From Profundicola sp964553105 (lineage in GTDB: Bacteria; Bacteroidota; Bacteroidia; Flavobacteriales; Weeksellaceae), in NCBI GenBank assembly GCA_964553105.1, contig CAZKJO010000036.1:1-25670 (forward strand): a stretch of DNA of 25,670 bases, read 5' to 3'. Shown here piece by piece: positions 1-9,000 of the stretch (positions within the stretch are counted from its first letter, which is position 1; the number at the start of each line of letters is the position of its first letter). The notes below the pieces were generated by a model. That model was not told the origin of the DNA. It searched no databases and saw only the letters and a list, made by a program, of their open reading frames with translations. The position numbers and the translations under genes are program-made.

Positions 1-827
1 TAGATAAAACAGGCAAGTCTAATTTACACGAGATTTGGCCAGATTTAGAAGTTTTTTTTCATGGAGGTATCAGCTTTACTCCCTATAAGGAAAATTATGA
101 TGCCATTGCGGGCAAACCGATGCGTTATTACGAAATCTATAATGCTTCTGAAGGCTTTTTTGCTTTACAAGATCAGGTAGAGTCTAAGGATTTGCTTTTA
201 CTTTTAAACACAGGTATCTTCTATGAATTCATCCCCATGGAAGGGAACGCATTAGATCAACGCAAAGCTGTTCCGATAGAGGATGTAGAGCTTGGAAAGA
301 ATTATGCCGTTGTATTGACTACCAATGGCGGTTTATGGCGATATATGGTGGGCGACACGGTTAGATTTGTTTCGGTTGCGCCATATCGTGTGGTAGTTTC
401 GGGTAGAACCAAACATTTTATCAATGCCTTTGGTGAGGAAATTATTATAGAAAATGCGGAAGTCGCCTTAAAAGAAGCGTCTAACAAGACGGGAGCTACG
501 ATTAAAGACTTTACTGGTGGGCCTATTTTTATGCAGGGAACTGAAAAAGGAGCACATGAGTGGATTATTGAGTTTGAAAAGGCTCCTAATAATATGGATT
601 TGTTTGTAGAGACTTTTGATAAAAAACTACAAGAGATAAATTCTGACTACGAGGCTAAAAGGTATAATAACATGACCTTGAACCCACCAGTAATACACGC
701 TGCACGCCCAGACTTGTTCTATGATTGGATGAAGGAACGCGGTAAGTTAGGTGGACAAAACAAAGTTCCAAGGCTTTGTAATACCAGAGAATTTATCGAT
801 CCATTATTAAAACTAAATCAATCATGA
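1..827 (+). CDS. GH3 superfamily (auxin-responsive promoter family) protein, C-terminal part, 5' truncated by window
   Basis: The frame is open from base 3 to the TGA at 825-827 (274 codons visible), so the gene starts upstream of the window. The visible part resembles the C-terminal half of GH3-fold acyl-adenylating enzymes, which belong to the firefly-luciferase/ANL-like group and activate a carboxylate with ATP. Two nucleotide-binding-type motifs can be seen: YYEIYNASEGFF soon after the window start, and GGLWRYMVGDTVRF further in. The tail GKLGGQNKVPRL is typical of bacterial GH3 members. Bacterial GH3 proteins are mostly uncharacterised, so the substrate cannot be named. The stop overlaps the start of the next gene by 4 bp (ATGA), so the two are probably co-translated. 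The internal ATG at 120 is not the true start, because conserved coding sequence continues upstream of it. Family call is confident; substrate is unknown. Confidence 0.88.
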   Translation, partial: DKTGKSNLHEIWPDLEVFFHGGISFTPYKENYDAIAGKPMRYYEIYNASEGFFALQDQVESKDLLLLLNTGIFYEFIPMEGNALDQRKAVPIEDVELGKNYAVVLTTNGGLWRYMVGDTVRFVSVAPYRVVVSGRTKHFINAFGEEIIIENAEVALKEASNKTGATIKDFTGGPIFMQGTEKGAHEWIIEFEKAPNNMDLFVETFDKKLQEINSDYEAKRYNNMTLNPPVIHAARPDLFYDWMKERGKLGGQNKVPRLCNTREFIDPLLKLNQS

Positions 828-1006
828 TAGAACATTTCTTTGGCTGTCCGTATTGTTGGGAAGAAATATCTATGTTATTAGATCCATCAATTGCGCAACA
901 AAATTATGTAGAAGATTGTGAAATCTGCTGTAATCCGATTGAAATTAGATTAAAATTTGAAGATCAAGAATTGATTGAATTTGATGCATCAGCATTAGAG
1001 CAATAA
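824..1006 (+). CDS. CPXCG motif-containing small cysteine-rich protein
   Basis: This 60-residue protein starts with MIEHFFGCPYCWEE and carries a second cysteine cluster, YVEDCEICCNPIEI. The two CxxC-type clusters, about 24 residues apart, match the small CPXCG/Cys_rich_CPXG family and would suit a zinc-ribbon-like metal site; C8, C11, C32 and C35/C36 are the visible candidate ligands. The usual CPxCG has become CPYCW here, so the Gly of the name motif is replaced by Trp. The start overlaps the GH3 stop as ATGA, which indicates translational coupling. The function of the family is unknown and the link to GH3 rests on position only. The TAA directly abuts the stop codon of the opposite-strand gene at 1007. 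Confidence 0.85.
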   Translation: MIEHFFGCPYCWEEISMLLDPSIAQQNYVEDCEICCNPIEIRLKFEDQELIEFDASALEQ

Positions 1007-1429
1007 TTATCTTTTACCACTCGCCAAAACCACATTTTCATGTCCCCAAAAGAATTTATTTTTGGTAAAGCGCATAAAATAGCCTTCTTCGTTTTGGAAA
1101 GTAACGCCAGACTTTTTTGACTCAACTTTTTTAAGGTCAAAAACTCTTTGAGTAGTTGCATTTTTAACCACTATCTCGTTTACAGGATCACCAATGGCCG
1201 TAAGGATTTGTAAATCATATTTTCCGTCCACCGTTTTATAGTTTTTAAGATACTCCTTATTGGGACGTTCTTTGATGGTTTCCTTGATTACACAAACACC
1301 ATTTTCATTAATTTCTCCTCCTTGTTCCAGACAATTTATTTGGGTTTGGTACTCATGATACTTCATTCCACCATAGACCGAAATAACCACCGAGGCTATG
1401 GCTAAAATAAATTTTTGCAGGTTATTCAT
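1007..1429 (-). CDS. Hypothetical membrane-anchored small protein
   Basis: A 140-residue protein of no recognised family. The ATG at 1429 (MNNLQKFILAIASVVIS) is preferred over an upstream in-frame start at 1492, because it gives a clean N-terminal hydrophobic anchor at residues 7-20 and the upstream extension looks non-native. After the anchor comes a soluble domain with two cysteines 13 residues apart (C33, C46; CLEQGGEINENGVC), which could form a disulfide outside the cytoplasm. A basic, aromatic C-terminus follows (NKFFWGHENVV). It reads convergently into the CPXCG gene with no base between the stops, and is divergent from the DUF4382 gene. It could be an uncleaved signal-anchored periplasmic protein. 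That it is a real gene is fairly likely from the anchor-plus-domain layout; its role is unknown. Confidence 0.6.
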   Translation of the reverse strand: MNNLQKFILAIASVVISVYGGMKYHEYQTQINCLEQGGEINENGVCVIKETIKERPNKEYLKNYKTVDGKYDLQILTAIGDPVNEIVVKNATTQRVFDLKKVESKKSGVTFQNEEGYFMRFTKNKFFWGHENVVLASGKR

Positions 1430-1524
1430 ATCTATTGCTTTCAACGAATATACAACTTTTTTGAAATGAGATTTGGATAATATGGGTTTCAAAAAAAGGT
1501 TGAATTTTAGCTTAACAAATAATT

Positions 1525-1599
1525 ATGAGCATTGTTTTTAATCTGTTAAATAGTCAAAAAGATGTTCTATATGGCATTACTATTATTTATTTTAGTTGA
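1525..1599 (+). CDS. Possible 24-codon small ORF upstream of the DUF4382 gene
   Basis: A complete ATG-to-TGA frame encodes MSIVFNLLNSQKDVLYGITI plus four more residues (IYFS). It lies in the 204-bp divergent spacer and ends 34 bp before the DUF4382 start. It is hydrophobic and has an A/T-rich leader, but nothing ties it to a family, and such an ORF can arise by chance in AT-rich DNA. It is listed so the spacer is not left blank. Confidence 0.12.
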   Translation: MSIVFNLLNSQKDVLYGITIIYFS

Positions 1600-1633
1600 A
1601 TAAACGATATATTTTAACCTTAAATTTAATATT

Positions 1634-2422
1634 ATGAAATCTTTATTTAGGCTTAGCTTTCTATCCATCCTATTACTCATTTTCTATGCGTGTAATAATG
1701 ATGACGATACCCCGAGTTTTAATTCGGATCAAACTGCTCAGTTATCCCTACGGTTAGTTGATGCACCTGGAGATTATGAGCACGTTTATGTTGATGTGAG
1801 AGACGTAATCATAAAGTACAATGGAGACGAAGAAGTTTCTTTAGATATTACTCCAGAGGTGTATGATTTGCTGGAATTAACTGCAGGCGTAAGTGCATTG
1901 CTATATGACAATGAAGTACCCTCGGGCAGCATTAGTCAGATTCGTTTAGTTCTTGGAGATGATAATTCTATTGTAGTTGATGGTGAAACTATTCCGCTTG
2001 CCACACCCAGTGCACAACAATCAGGTTTAAAAGTACAGGTGAACCAAACGCTGGAACCGGGAATTTTGTATGACTACATATTAGATTTTGATGTTGACGA
2101 ATCTATTGTTGCTCAAGGAAATGGCGGCTATTTGCTTAAACCTGTTATCAGAGCGTCTACTACGGCCGAAAGTGGAGCAATTGCGGGTAGTATTTTTCCT
2201 GCAGATATTCAAACCATGATAACGGCTACAGAAGGAGAGACATCCATTTCTTCTTATGCCAATGCCACCGGAGAGTTTCTTTTAAGCGGTGTCCCAGAAG
2301 GCTCTTATACCGTGACCATTGCGTCTGACAATGATTTAGATTATCAACCTATTATCATAGAAAATGTGAATGTGGTGCAAGGTGATATTACAGATATGGG
2401 TGAAATAGAGCTTGAACCTTAA
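1634..2422 (+). CDS. DUF4382 domain-containing lipoprotein with C-terminal carboxypeptidase-regulatory-like domain
   Basis: A 262-residue predicted lipoprotein. Residues 1-20 form a lipoprotein signal ending in lipobox FYAC (C20). The NNDDD that follows resembles the acidic export signal known to send flavobacterial lipoproteins to the cell surface. Residues about 36-172 (LSLRLVDAPGDYEHVYVDVR through YLLKPVIRA) match the DUF4382 pattern of Bacteroidota and archaeal surface proteins. Residues about 178-262 (GAIAGSIFP, GEFLLSGVPEGSYTVTI) look like a beta-sandwich carboxypeptidase-regulatory-like domain. No enzymatic motif is present; a binding or structural surface role is inferred. It is a single-gene unit with a strong terminator 25 bp after the stop. 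Confidence 0.85.
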   Translation: MKSLFRLSFLSILLLIFYACNNDDDTPSFNSDQTAQLSLRLVDAPGDYEHVYVDVRDVIIKYNGDEEVSLDITPEVYDLLELTAGVSALLYDNEVPSGSISQIRLVLGDDNSIVVDGETIPLATPSAQQSGLKVQVNQTLEPGILYDYILDFDVDESIVAQGNGGYLLKPVIRASTTAESGAIAGSIFPADIQTMITATEGETSISSYANATGEFLLSGVPEGSYTVTIASDNDLDYQPIIIENVNVVQGDITDMGEIELEP

Positions 2423-2447
2423 ATTTCGTCAAAGAAATTAATTTAGT

Positions 2448-2479
2448 GAAGATGAGAAAGTCTCATCTTCATTTTTTTT
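2448..2479 (+). terminator. Rho-independent terminator after the DUF4382 gene
   Basis: Perfect 10-bp stem (GAAGATGAGA / TCTCATCTTC) with an AAG loop, followed by A and eight T on the plus strand, 25 bp after the DUF4382 stop. The minus strand has no comparable T-tract outside the stem, so it serves the plus-strand gene. Confidence 0.9.
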
Positions 2480-2497
2480 GAATTGATTTTGGTCTTG

Positions 2498-4474
2498 TCA
2501 AGAAAATAAAAACCAATGAATTCCAACCTGGATTTTGAAGTCACGAGCAGGCTGTAAGGGTGTGGAAAAGTATTCGCCTCGTTGGAAAAATGAATTAAGA
2601 TTTTCTCCTCGTATATAAAAGCGCATTCTATCTACTCTCATATTGAAAAATAAATCTAGTTGAGGATAATTACCGATTTCTCTGGCATTCTCACCCTGTA
2701 GAACAAATTCATTCATGATGGGGAAAAATTCACGTGAGTTAAACTTGCTGTAATATCTTAAAGTCAAACCGGTCTGAATGTGTGCATGATTTTTAAACTC
2801 CCAAGTATTGTAGTAAACTGTTCCTCTTGCCAAAATGCTGGGTAGTGGCAAAATATGGTCGTTATCTAATACTTTTTGATATTGCGCTTGTGCGTCAATT
2901 CCAAACTTTCCGAATCTATAATGTTCGCGTGCACCGATACTAAAATAGTTACTTGTTCCCTCTAATTGTTGAACTTGAAAATTTGAATCGATATAAACAG
3001 GATTATTTTGATTTAAAATTTTTCCGAATACAGATAGACCTATTTTTTGTGAACTTAGCTCAGCGTAGAGCTCTTGCGTATTTTGGTTTTCAAAATTCGG
3101 ATTGTAGCTATTAAAATCCTCATAAAAGCTTTGATGAGCAAAATAGTTCAAAGATGGCATACTTGAATTTAATTTAAGTCCACCTTCTAACAAATATCCC
3201 GCAAAAGGCGATAAGCGAATATTTGCGTTTAATTGATATTGATCGCCAAAGTGTTCCCCTGTTGTATAAAAAGCATCAGCATTTAAGTCTATACTTTCAG
3301 ACCAATCAAAGTTTAACTTGGCTTGTAGTCCTATTCTATTTTCCTTAATAGAAGCTGGAATCGTATAGTTTTCTAAAGCCAAATTCTCATCGAAATAAAG
3401 CTCCTTCATTTGATGCAATAAACCTCCTTCTACTGTAATTCTATCCGACCATTGATATCCTAAAGAGACTTTATTTTCTAATTCATCGAATTTTTTCCTA
3501 TTACTTCTAGCTCCTTCTATCACCTCACTATCATAATAACTCTCTCGACCTCTCTCTAAATATTGAAAAGCTTGATGTTTATAATTCAATTCATGTTTTA
3601 AATAAATAGGGAAATCATCGCTAGCAATACTATCATTAGATTTACTAAACGAAAATAAACCAAATTGATGGTCTAAATGAATTCTCCTTTCATCGAACAA
3701 AGATTGAGCAGATTGCATATTGATATACATACGCTCGCGATTACTAAAGTTTGGATTATCAGTAATAAAATCGATTATACTTTCATCTGTTAAGCCTGCG
3801 TTTTCTTGATTGTTTAAATCGTGTGTAACAAAATTAGCTTGAAGATGATAACGATTGTTTTTCGTCTTATAATTGGTAGAAAAGACAAAATTAGAGTTAT
3901 TAGCTAATGAGTTGAGATATCTTCCCTGAGACTTTAAATAACGATATTGAATCGCATAATTCCATCTAGCGTGAACATTATGTGCAAAGGTTGTAGATAA
4001 GAATTGACCTTCTTTTAAACCATTTTCGAGTATGAATTCTGTGATAGGCGTCTTTACATCATAATACTTGATGTCTTCTTCCTTCATATACATAAATGAT
4101 TTACCCAGAGGCAGTAATTGTAAGTTATCGCTTATATCAACAGGCGATAAAGGGTTAAGTGCTTGTCCTAAGTTAGGAAACTGTTGTTTATCGAATAAAT
4201 CTTGTTGATAGACATTCTGTTTGTAAAAGTTATCGATGTTGAGGATCGTATCCAATACTCTTTTGGATTTCTTTGTTGTCCAATAGTTATAATCTCCAAT
4301 GCTTGGATTATATATCTTAAGAGAGTCAGCAGGACGATTATCCTGATTACTAGCTAATATAGAGTCATTGTAGCGTTTTTCCTCATCAGATATAGACTTT
4401 CCATCCGGACGAAGAACAACTTGTGCCGAAGCGAAAACCGCCAGATTTAATAAACAAACTAAAATCCACCTCAT
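2498..4474 (-). CDS. Putative porin (Bacteroidota Porin_10-type outer-membrane beta-barrel)
   Basis: A 658-residue protein. The ATG at 4474 (MRWILVCLLNLAVFASAQ) is chosen over a TTG three codons upstream, because it gives a compact cleavable signal peptide ending ASAQ. The mature N-terminus has the long soluble stretch typical of this family (residues about 20-120, including YNYWTTKKSKRVLDTILNID and GQALNPLSPV). Alternating aromatic/polar beta-strands then run to a C-terminal F-rich strand (IHWFLFS). The pattern fits the uncharacterised putative-porin family found throughout Bacteroidota; transport substrate is unknown. It lies downstream of the susCD operon, but a terminator ends 18 bp before its start, so it probably has its own promoter (TATATTTG at 4488-4481). 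Very little room is left for a 5' UTR. Confidence 0.8.
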   Translation of the reverse strand: MRWILVCLLNLAVFASAQVVLRPDGKSISDEEKRYNDSILASNQDNRPADSLKIYNPSIGDYNYWTTKKSKRVLDTILNIDNFYKQNVYQQDLFDKQQFPNLGQALNPLSPVDISDNLQLLPLGKSFMYMKEEDIKYYDVKTPITEFILENGLKEGQFLSTTFAHNVHARWNYAIQYRYLKSQGRYLNSLANNSNFVFSTNYKTKNNRYHLQANFVTHDLNNQENAGLTDESIIDFITDNPNFSNRERMYINMQSAQSLFDERRIHLDHQFGLFSFSKSNDSIASDDFPIYLKHELNYKHQAFQYLERGRESYYDSEVIEGARSNRKKFDELENKVSLGYQWSDRITVEGGLLHQMKELYFDENLALENYTIPASIKENRIGLQAKLNFDWSESIDLNADAFYTTGEHFGDQYQLNANIRLSPFAGYLLEGGLKLNSSMPSLNYFAHQSFYEDFNSYNPNFENQNTQELYAELSSQKIGLSVFGKILNQNNPVYIDSNFQVQQLEGTSNYFSIGAREHYRFGKFGIDAQAQYQKVLDNDHILPLPSILARGTVYYNTWEFKNHAHIQTGLTLRYYSKFNSREFFPIMNEFVLQGENAREIGNYPQLDLFFNMRVDRMRFYIRGENLNSFFQRGEYFSTPLQPARDFKIQVGIHWFLFS

Positions 4475-4480
4475 AGGAGG

Positions 4481-4509
4481 CAAATATAAGACAAAAAAAT
4501 AGCTGCCAA
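4481..4509 (-). promoter_or_regulatory. Candidate porin promoter overlapping the upstream terminator
   Basis: On the minus strand, TTG at 4509-4507, an 18-bp spacer and TATATTTG at 4488-4481 match the Bacteroidota sigma consensus (TTG near -33, TAnnTTTG near -7). Only CCTCCT separates the -7 box from the porin ATG, so the predicted transcript would start at or within a few bases of the start codon. The -33 element lies in the terminator hairpin of the upstream operon. Consensus match only; not proven. Confidence 0.45.
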
Positions 4510-4527
4510 GTTAACTTGGCAGCTATT
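4493..4527 (-). terminator. Rho-independent terminator of the downstream susCD operon
   Basis: Positions 4498-4527 form a perfect 30-bp palindrome (core AGCTGCCAAG TTAA CTTGGCAGCT). On the minus strand it is followed by an uninterrupted run of seven T (plus-strand A at 4493-4499). It lies 22 bp after the SusD stop at 4550. The other orientation has no T-tract, so it acts on minus-strand transcription. Confidence 0.92.
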
Positions 4528-4549
4528 GATATTAAAATCCTATTAAAAA

Positions 4550-6037
4550 TTAATCTAAGTTTGGATTGTTTTGAATCTCAGACTGAGGAATATCCAATGT
4601 CAAACGAGGATCATTATATTGGAATGACTCACCAGCGAAGAATAAGTGGTTAGCACCACGTGTTCTTGTTTCTTGGTTACGCTTCATTGACCAATAAGTT
4701 TTACCTTCACCCCATAACTCAATTCTAGTTTGAAGTCTAATCTCATCAATTAAAGCTTGACCAGATAAAGCATCAACATAAGAAGCATCATCAACTCTGA
4801 TTTCCATTAAGTCTCTTAATGCCTGACGCGCACCAGCTTCACCTCCTTCAGCACCAGATTTTGCAGCTGTTTCAGCATACAATAAGTACATCTCTTCGAT
4901 TCTCATATAGATGTAGTCAGTAACAACACTTCTTTGTCCACCTGATACACGATCAGGAGCGTAGAATTTACCAGTTGGTTTCTTTTGACCTAAACCAACG
5001 AATTGTTTCTTTCTAACATCATCTGAATCAATCTGAGCATACAAATCATTATCGATAGTTTTAGGATCTCCTGCCCAAGCATAAGAGTAAGTGTACTGGT
5101 CTACTTGACCCCACCAAGAAACTAGGTCTAATCCCATTTCTAAAGTAACGTCTTGACCCCACATCCAAGCAGGCGTATTAATATCATTAAATCCACCACC
5201 GGAACCAGTTGCATTATCATAAGCTAATTCTTCAGCAGTTAATAATGGGAAGTTACCTTCGTCAATTACTGCTTTAGTTACAGCAGCAGCTTCAGCATTA
5301 CGACCAACAGCAGCATAAGCATATCCTAAAATACCTCTAGCAACATCTTTATTGATGTCTCTTTTATTTGATCTAGGACCATTGTCTAATAATTCAACAG
5401 CTAGTTCTAAGTCAGTAATGATTTGATTATAAACCTCGCCAGTTGTACTTAATGGAAGTGCATCTAAATTTGCTTCTAACATTAATGGAACAGCTGGACT
5501 GCTCAAATCACCATTATCATTTACATACAAGTGCATTATGTTTAAGTAAGAGTATCCTCTAATCGCTAAACCTTGACCCAATTTAGATCTTGATTCTGCA
5601 TCATCTGGGAGACTACTTAAATCATATCCACCAATCAATGTATTCGCACCTCTAATGATTCTATAGTAGTATCTCCAAGGCATATAACTCGAGTTTGAAG
5701 TATAATCTACCGTAGCTGTATAGTTAGCTATATAGCTATACCATCCATAAGTATTACCTGCTAATACCATATCACTTGCTAACATATCCGTATAGATATC
5801 CCAGCTCTTTTGACCGAAGTCATCATGTCTAAGGTTAGTTCCACCAGAACCAGTGGTATACATCGTATTATATAAACCAACCAAGTAGCCATCTAAAACC
5901 TCAGGATTACTTTGCCCTGCATTATTAATATCTTCCGAAGATAATTGGTTCGATGGTCTTGTTTCTAAATAATCCTCACTACAAGACACTAGTCCTGCCG
6001 CGAAAATAAATAAAGAAATTTTTATTAAATATTTCAT
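4550..6037 (-). CDS. SusD/RagB family nutrient-binding outer-membrane lipoprotein (pair 1)
   Basis: A 495-residue lipoprotein that would form the lid over the partner SusC transporter and capture glycan or peptide ligands at the cell surface. The signal MKYLIKISLFIFAAGLVSC has its lipidation cysteine at C19. The mature N-terminus SEDYLETRPSNQLS is the classical SusD opening. Typical helical SusD segments follow (RYYYRIIRGANTLI, ARGILGYAYAAVGRNAEAA, YIYMRIEEMYLLYAETAAKS, LIDEIRLQTRIELWGEGKTY), and the length is normal for the family. An A-rich leader with TTAAAAATT precedes the ATG, consistent with flavobacterial ribosome binding. It starts 11 bp after the SusC stop, so the two are co-transcribed. 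Ligand cannot be deduced: no enzyme gene is adjacent. Confidence 0.95.
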   Translation of the reverse strand: MKYLIKISLFIFAAGLVSCSEDYLETRPSNQLSSEDINNAGQSNPEVLDGYLVGLYNTMYTTGSGGTNLRHDDFGQKSWDIYTDMLASDMVLAGNTYGWYSYIANYTATVDYTSNSSYMPWRYYYRIIRGANTLIGGYDLSSLPDDAESRSKLGQGLAIRGYSYLNIMHLYVNDNGDLSSPAVPLMLEANLDALPLSTTGEVYNQIITDLELAVELLDNGPRSNKRDINKDVARGILGYAYAAVGRNAEAAAVTKAVIDEGNFPLLTAEELAYDNATGSGGGFNDINTPAWMWGQDVTLEMGLDLVSWWGQVDQYTYSYAWAGDPKTIDNDLYAQIDSDDVRKKQFVGLGQKKPTGKFYAPDRVSGGQRSVVTDYIYMRIEEMYLLYAETAAKSGAEGGEAGARQALRDLMEIRVDDASYVDALSGQALIDEIRLQTRIELWGEGKTYWSMKRNQETRTRGANHLFFAGESFQYNDPRLTLDIPQSEIQNNPNLD

Positions 6038-6048
6038 TTTTCTAATTT

Positions 6049-9000
6049 TTAAAGTTTAACTCTTAGACCAAACGTAATGTTAGACAATGGAGAGTATCTA
6101 TATGTATCTGATCCACCTGTAAAACTTGCAGAAGGGTTAAATCCATCTCTCTCAGAGAATAACCAAAGGTTATCACCTTGTACATACATTCCTAATTCAG
6201 CCAATCCCATTCCTGAGATCATATCAGTTGGGAAATTATACCCAATTCTCACGTTATTTAAAGCAACATAGTCAGATTTTGTTAAGAATCTAGTTGACGC
6301 AGAAGTAAAGTTTGTATCTCCTGTGATGTTGTTTGATAATCTTGGTACGTTAGTAACATCACCTGGTTGTTGCCATCTTTGCTCGATGTCTTGGTGCCAG
6401 TTGTTTCCTCCAAGCTCAGTGTTTCTCATTAAACCTGCATAAGCACTGTCATAAGAATATCCACCAAAGCTATATAAGAATTGTGCACTTAGTTCAAAGT
6501 TTTTGAAACCAGTAGACAAGTTGAATGCACCACGCACATCTGGAATAGCTGTTTTGTCAATAAACTTCTGAGTTGCATCAGTATAAACTGTAGTAGTTGT
6601 CATTGCAACATTAGCAGAAGAATTATTAGCCATATAGTCATGCATAGAAGCAATTCTAACATCACCATCATCAAACTCACCGTTTCCGTTCACGTCATCA
6701 TAATACATATTCCACATTGCAGCACCAGTTTCTGTATTAACTCCAGCCCACTCACGTAAGTAGTAATCATATAAAGAACGTCCCGCAGCTCTACCATAAT
6801 AACTAGCAATATCAATAATTTTTCTTTCTCCTGATCCTAATTCGATTGGCATTTCTAACAATTCGTTGTGTAACATTTCACCGTTGAATCCAACATTTAA
6901 GAAGAAATTCTCTTTTCTTACAACATCAGCGTTTACGTTGAATTCGAAACCTGCGTTGAATAACTCACCATCATTTGTGTTGAAGATTGCACCACCAGAA
7001 GTTAAGTGTAGTCTTGATTCAAATAATAAATCAGTAGAGTTTTTTCTATAGTAATCTAAATCGATGTTAATTCGATCAAAAATTCTCATCTCAGCACCCA
7101 CTTGGAACATTTTAGCGTTCTCCCAAGTTAAATCAGGGTTACCAAATGTAGTTTGAGAAAATCCAAACTCACCATCCATTGCACTTGTGTACAAGTCAGC
7201 CCAAGGATATAATCCTAAACCTCTTTGCTCACCTGTTGTACCATAAGAAGTTTTTAATTTCAATCTGTTAAATACATTTTGATTTGCCATGAAATCTTCT
7301 TTAGATAACATCCAAGCTAAACCAACAGAACCGAATTCTCCCCATTTCTCATTTCTAAATCTAGAAGAACCATCAGCTCTCATAGTTGCCGTAACAAAAT
7401 ATTTTCTAGCAAAATCATAGCTTAACTGACCAAAGTAACTTTCAATTGTATAGTCATTTGTGTAAGATGCCATAGAACCAAATTGGTTAGCGTTGTTCCA
7501 TTCTGGTAAATCAGGAATTACTAAACCAGATCTATATCCTAAGATATACTTATCTTCTAAAGCATTGTTCTCGTGACCGGCTAAAATTTCTAAGTTATGG
7601 TTTGTACCAAATGTTTTAGCATATCTCAACATTTCTAACATATTGTAAGAAAGTTGTTCGTTGTTTACTTTATAGATACTACCTCCTGAAGTTGCAGCCG
7701 AACCATAGTAAGGATTGCTTAAGCTATTGTAGTTATCATTCAAGAATTGAGAACCAAATCTTGTTTCTAAAGTTAAGCCTTCATATAATTTAAAGATAAA
7801 AGACGCACTTGTGTTAATGTCGTGTCTTTTAGAATTTCTTAAATTATAGTGAGCATCTGCTATCGCGTTCGTGTTAGCACCAAATCCACGTCCTGCACCT
7901 GCGCCAAATCCGTAATCATACTCATAACCACCAAAGATTGGCTCAGGAATTTTATTTCCATCAGCATCTCTTGTGAATAATGGATAAATAGAAGGGATGT
8001 TATCAACGAACCAGAATACACTTCCAGAATCTTCAGTCTGTCCATTATTATTTCTATCAGAGAATGAATAAGATAAATTCACATTCGCATCCATCCAAGG
8101 AGCTACTTCGTGAGAAACATTCAATCTAGTTGATAAACGATCATAGTCAGATTTAATTGAATAACCTTTTTCATCTAAGTAAGAGAATGATGAGTAGAAG
8201 GTAGTTTTATCTGAACCACCACTAAATCTAATTGTATTCTCTGTTCTGATTCCTGGGCTAAACGCGTAGTCCTCCCATCTTTCTGGCGTATACTTTCTGT
8301 TAATACCACTGTTAAATCTTCCTGTAGCAGGATCGATTAAGTTAGCACCAGCCGCATCCCACATATTATACATTGGATCGATACCGAAGTCACCACCAAA
8401 TAAGTTTGCATTAGCAAATGCAGCAGGATCTGCCTCACCACTTAATGCACCATAGTTTTTCAAACCTTCCCATCCAAGCTCCATATAGCGCTCTGGATTA
8501 TCTATTGTATTATATCTAGGTAATAAGCTCATGTTGAAACCAACTTTACTATCAAAGGTAATTTCTGATTTACCTTTCTTACCTTTCTTTGTATTAATCA
8601 CAATAACACCGTTCGCTCCACGTGCACCATAAATAGCAGTTGCCGTCGCGTCTTTCAAAATAACAGTGTTTTCAATATCTGCAGGGTTAATTGAGTTCAA
8701 GTAACCATCGAATGGAATACCATCTACTACATATAATGGAGTAGTACTACCATTTACCGAACCAATACCACGAATTCTAATAGAAGAAGAAGTACCTGGC
8801 TGTCCAGAACCAGTTACGACTACCACACCCGCAGATTCACCTGCCAATGCTGCAGAAATATCCGAAACACTTTTCTTCTCAATTTGCTTAGAATCTACCA
8901 CATCTGCCGTACCTGTATAGGCATCGTCAGTTGTAGATGAATATCCTAAAGTAATTACATCAGATAAACCGATGGCTGCATCACCTAAAACTAATTCCCC

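Noticed and set aside
4498..4527. The 30-bp perfect palindrome as an operator
   Set aside because: It has a T-tract on the minus strand just after an operon end, the classic terminator layout; an extra regulatory role is possible but not needed.
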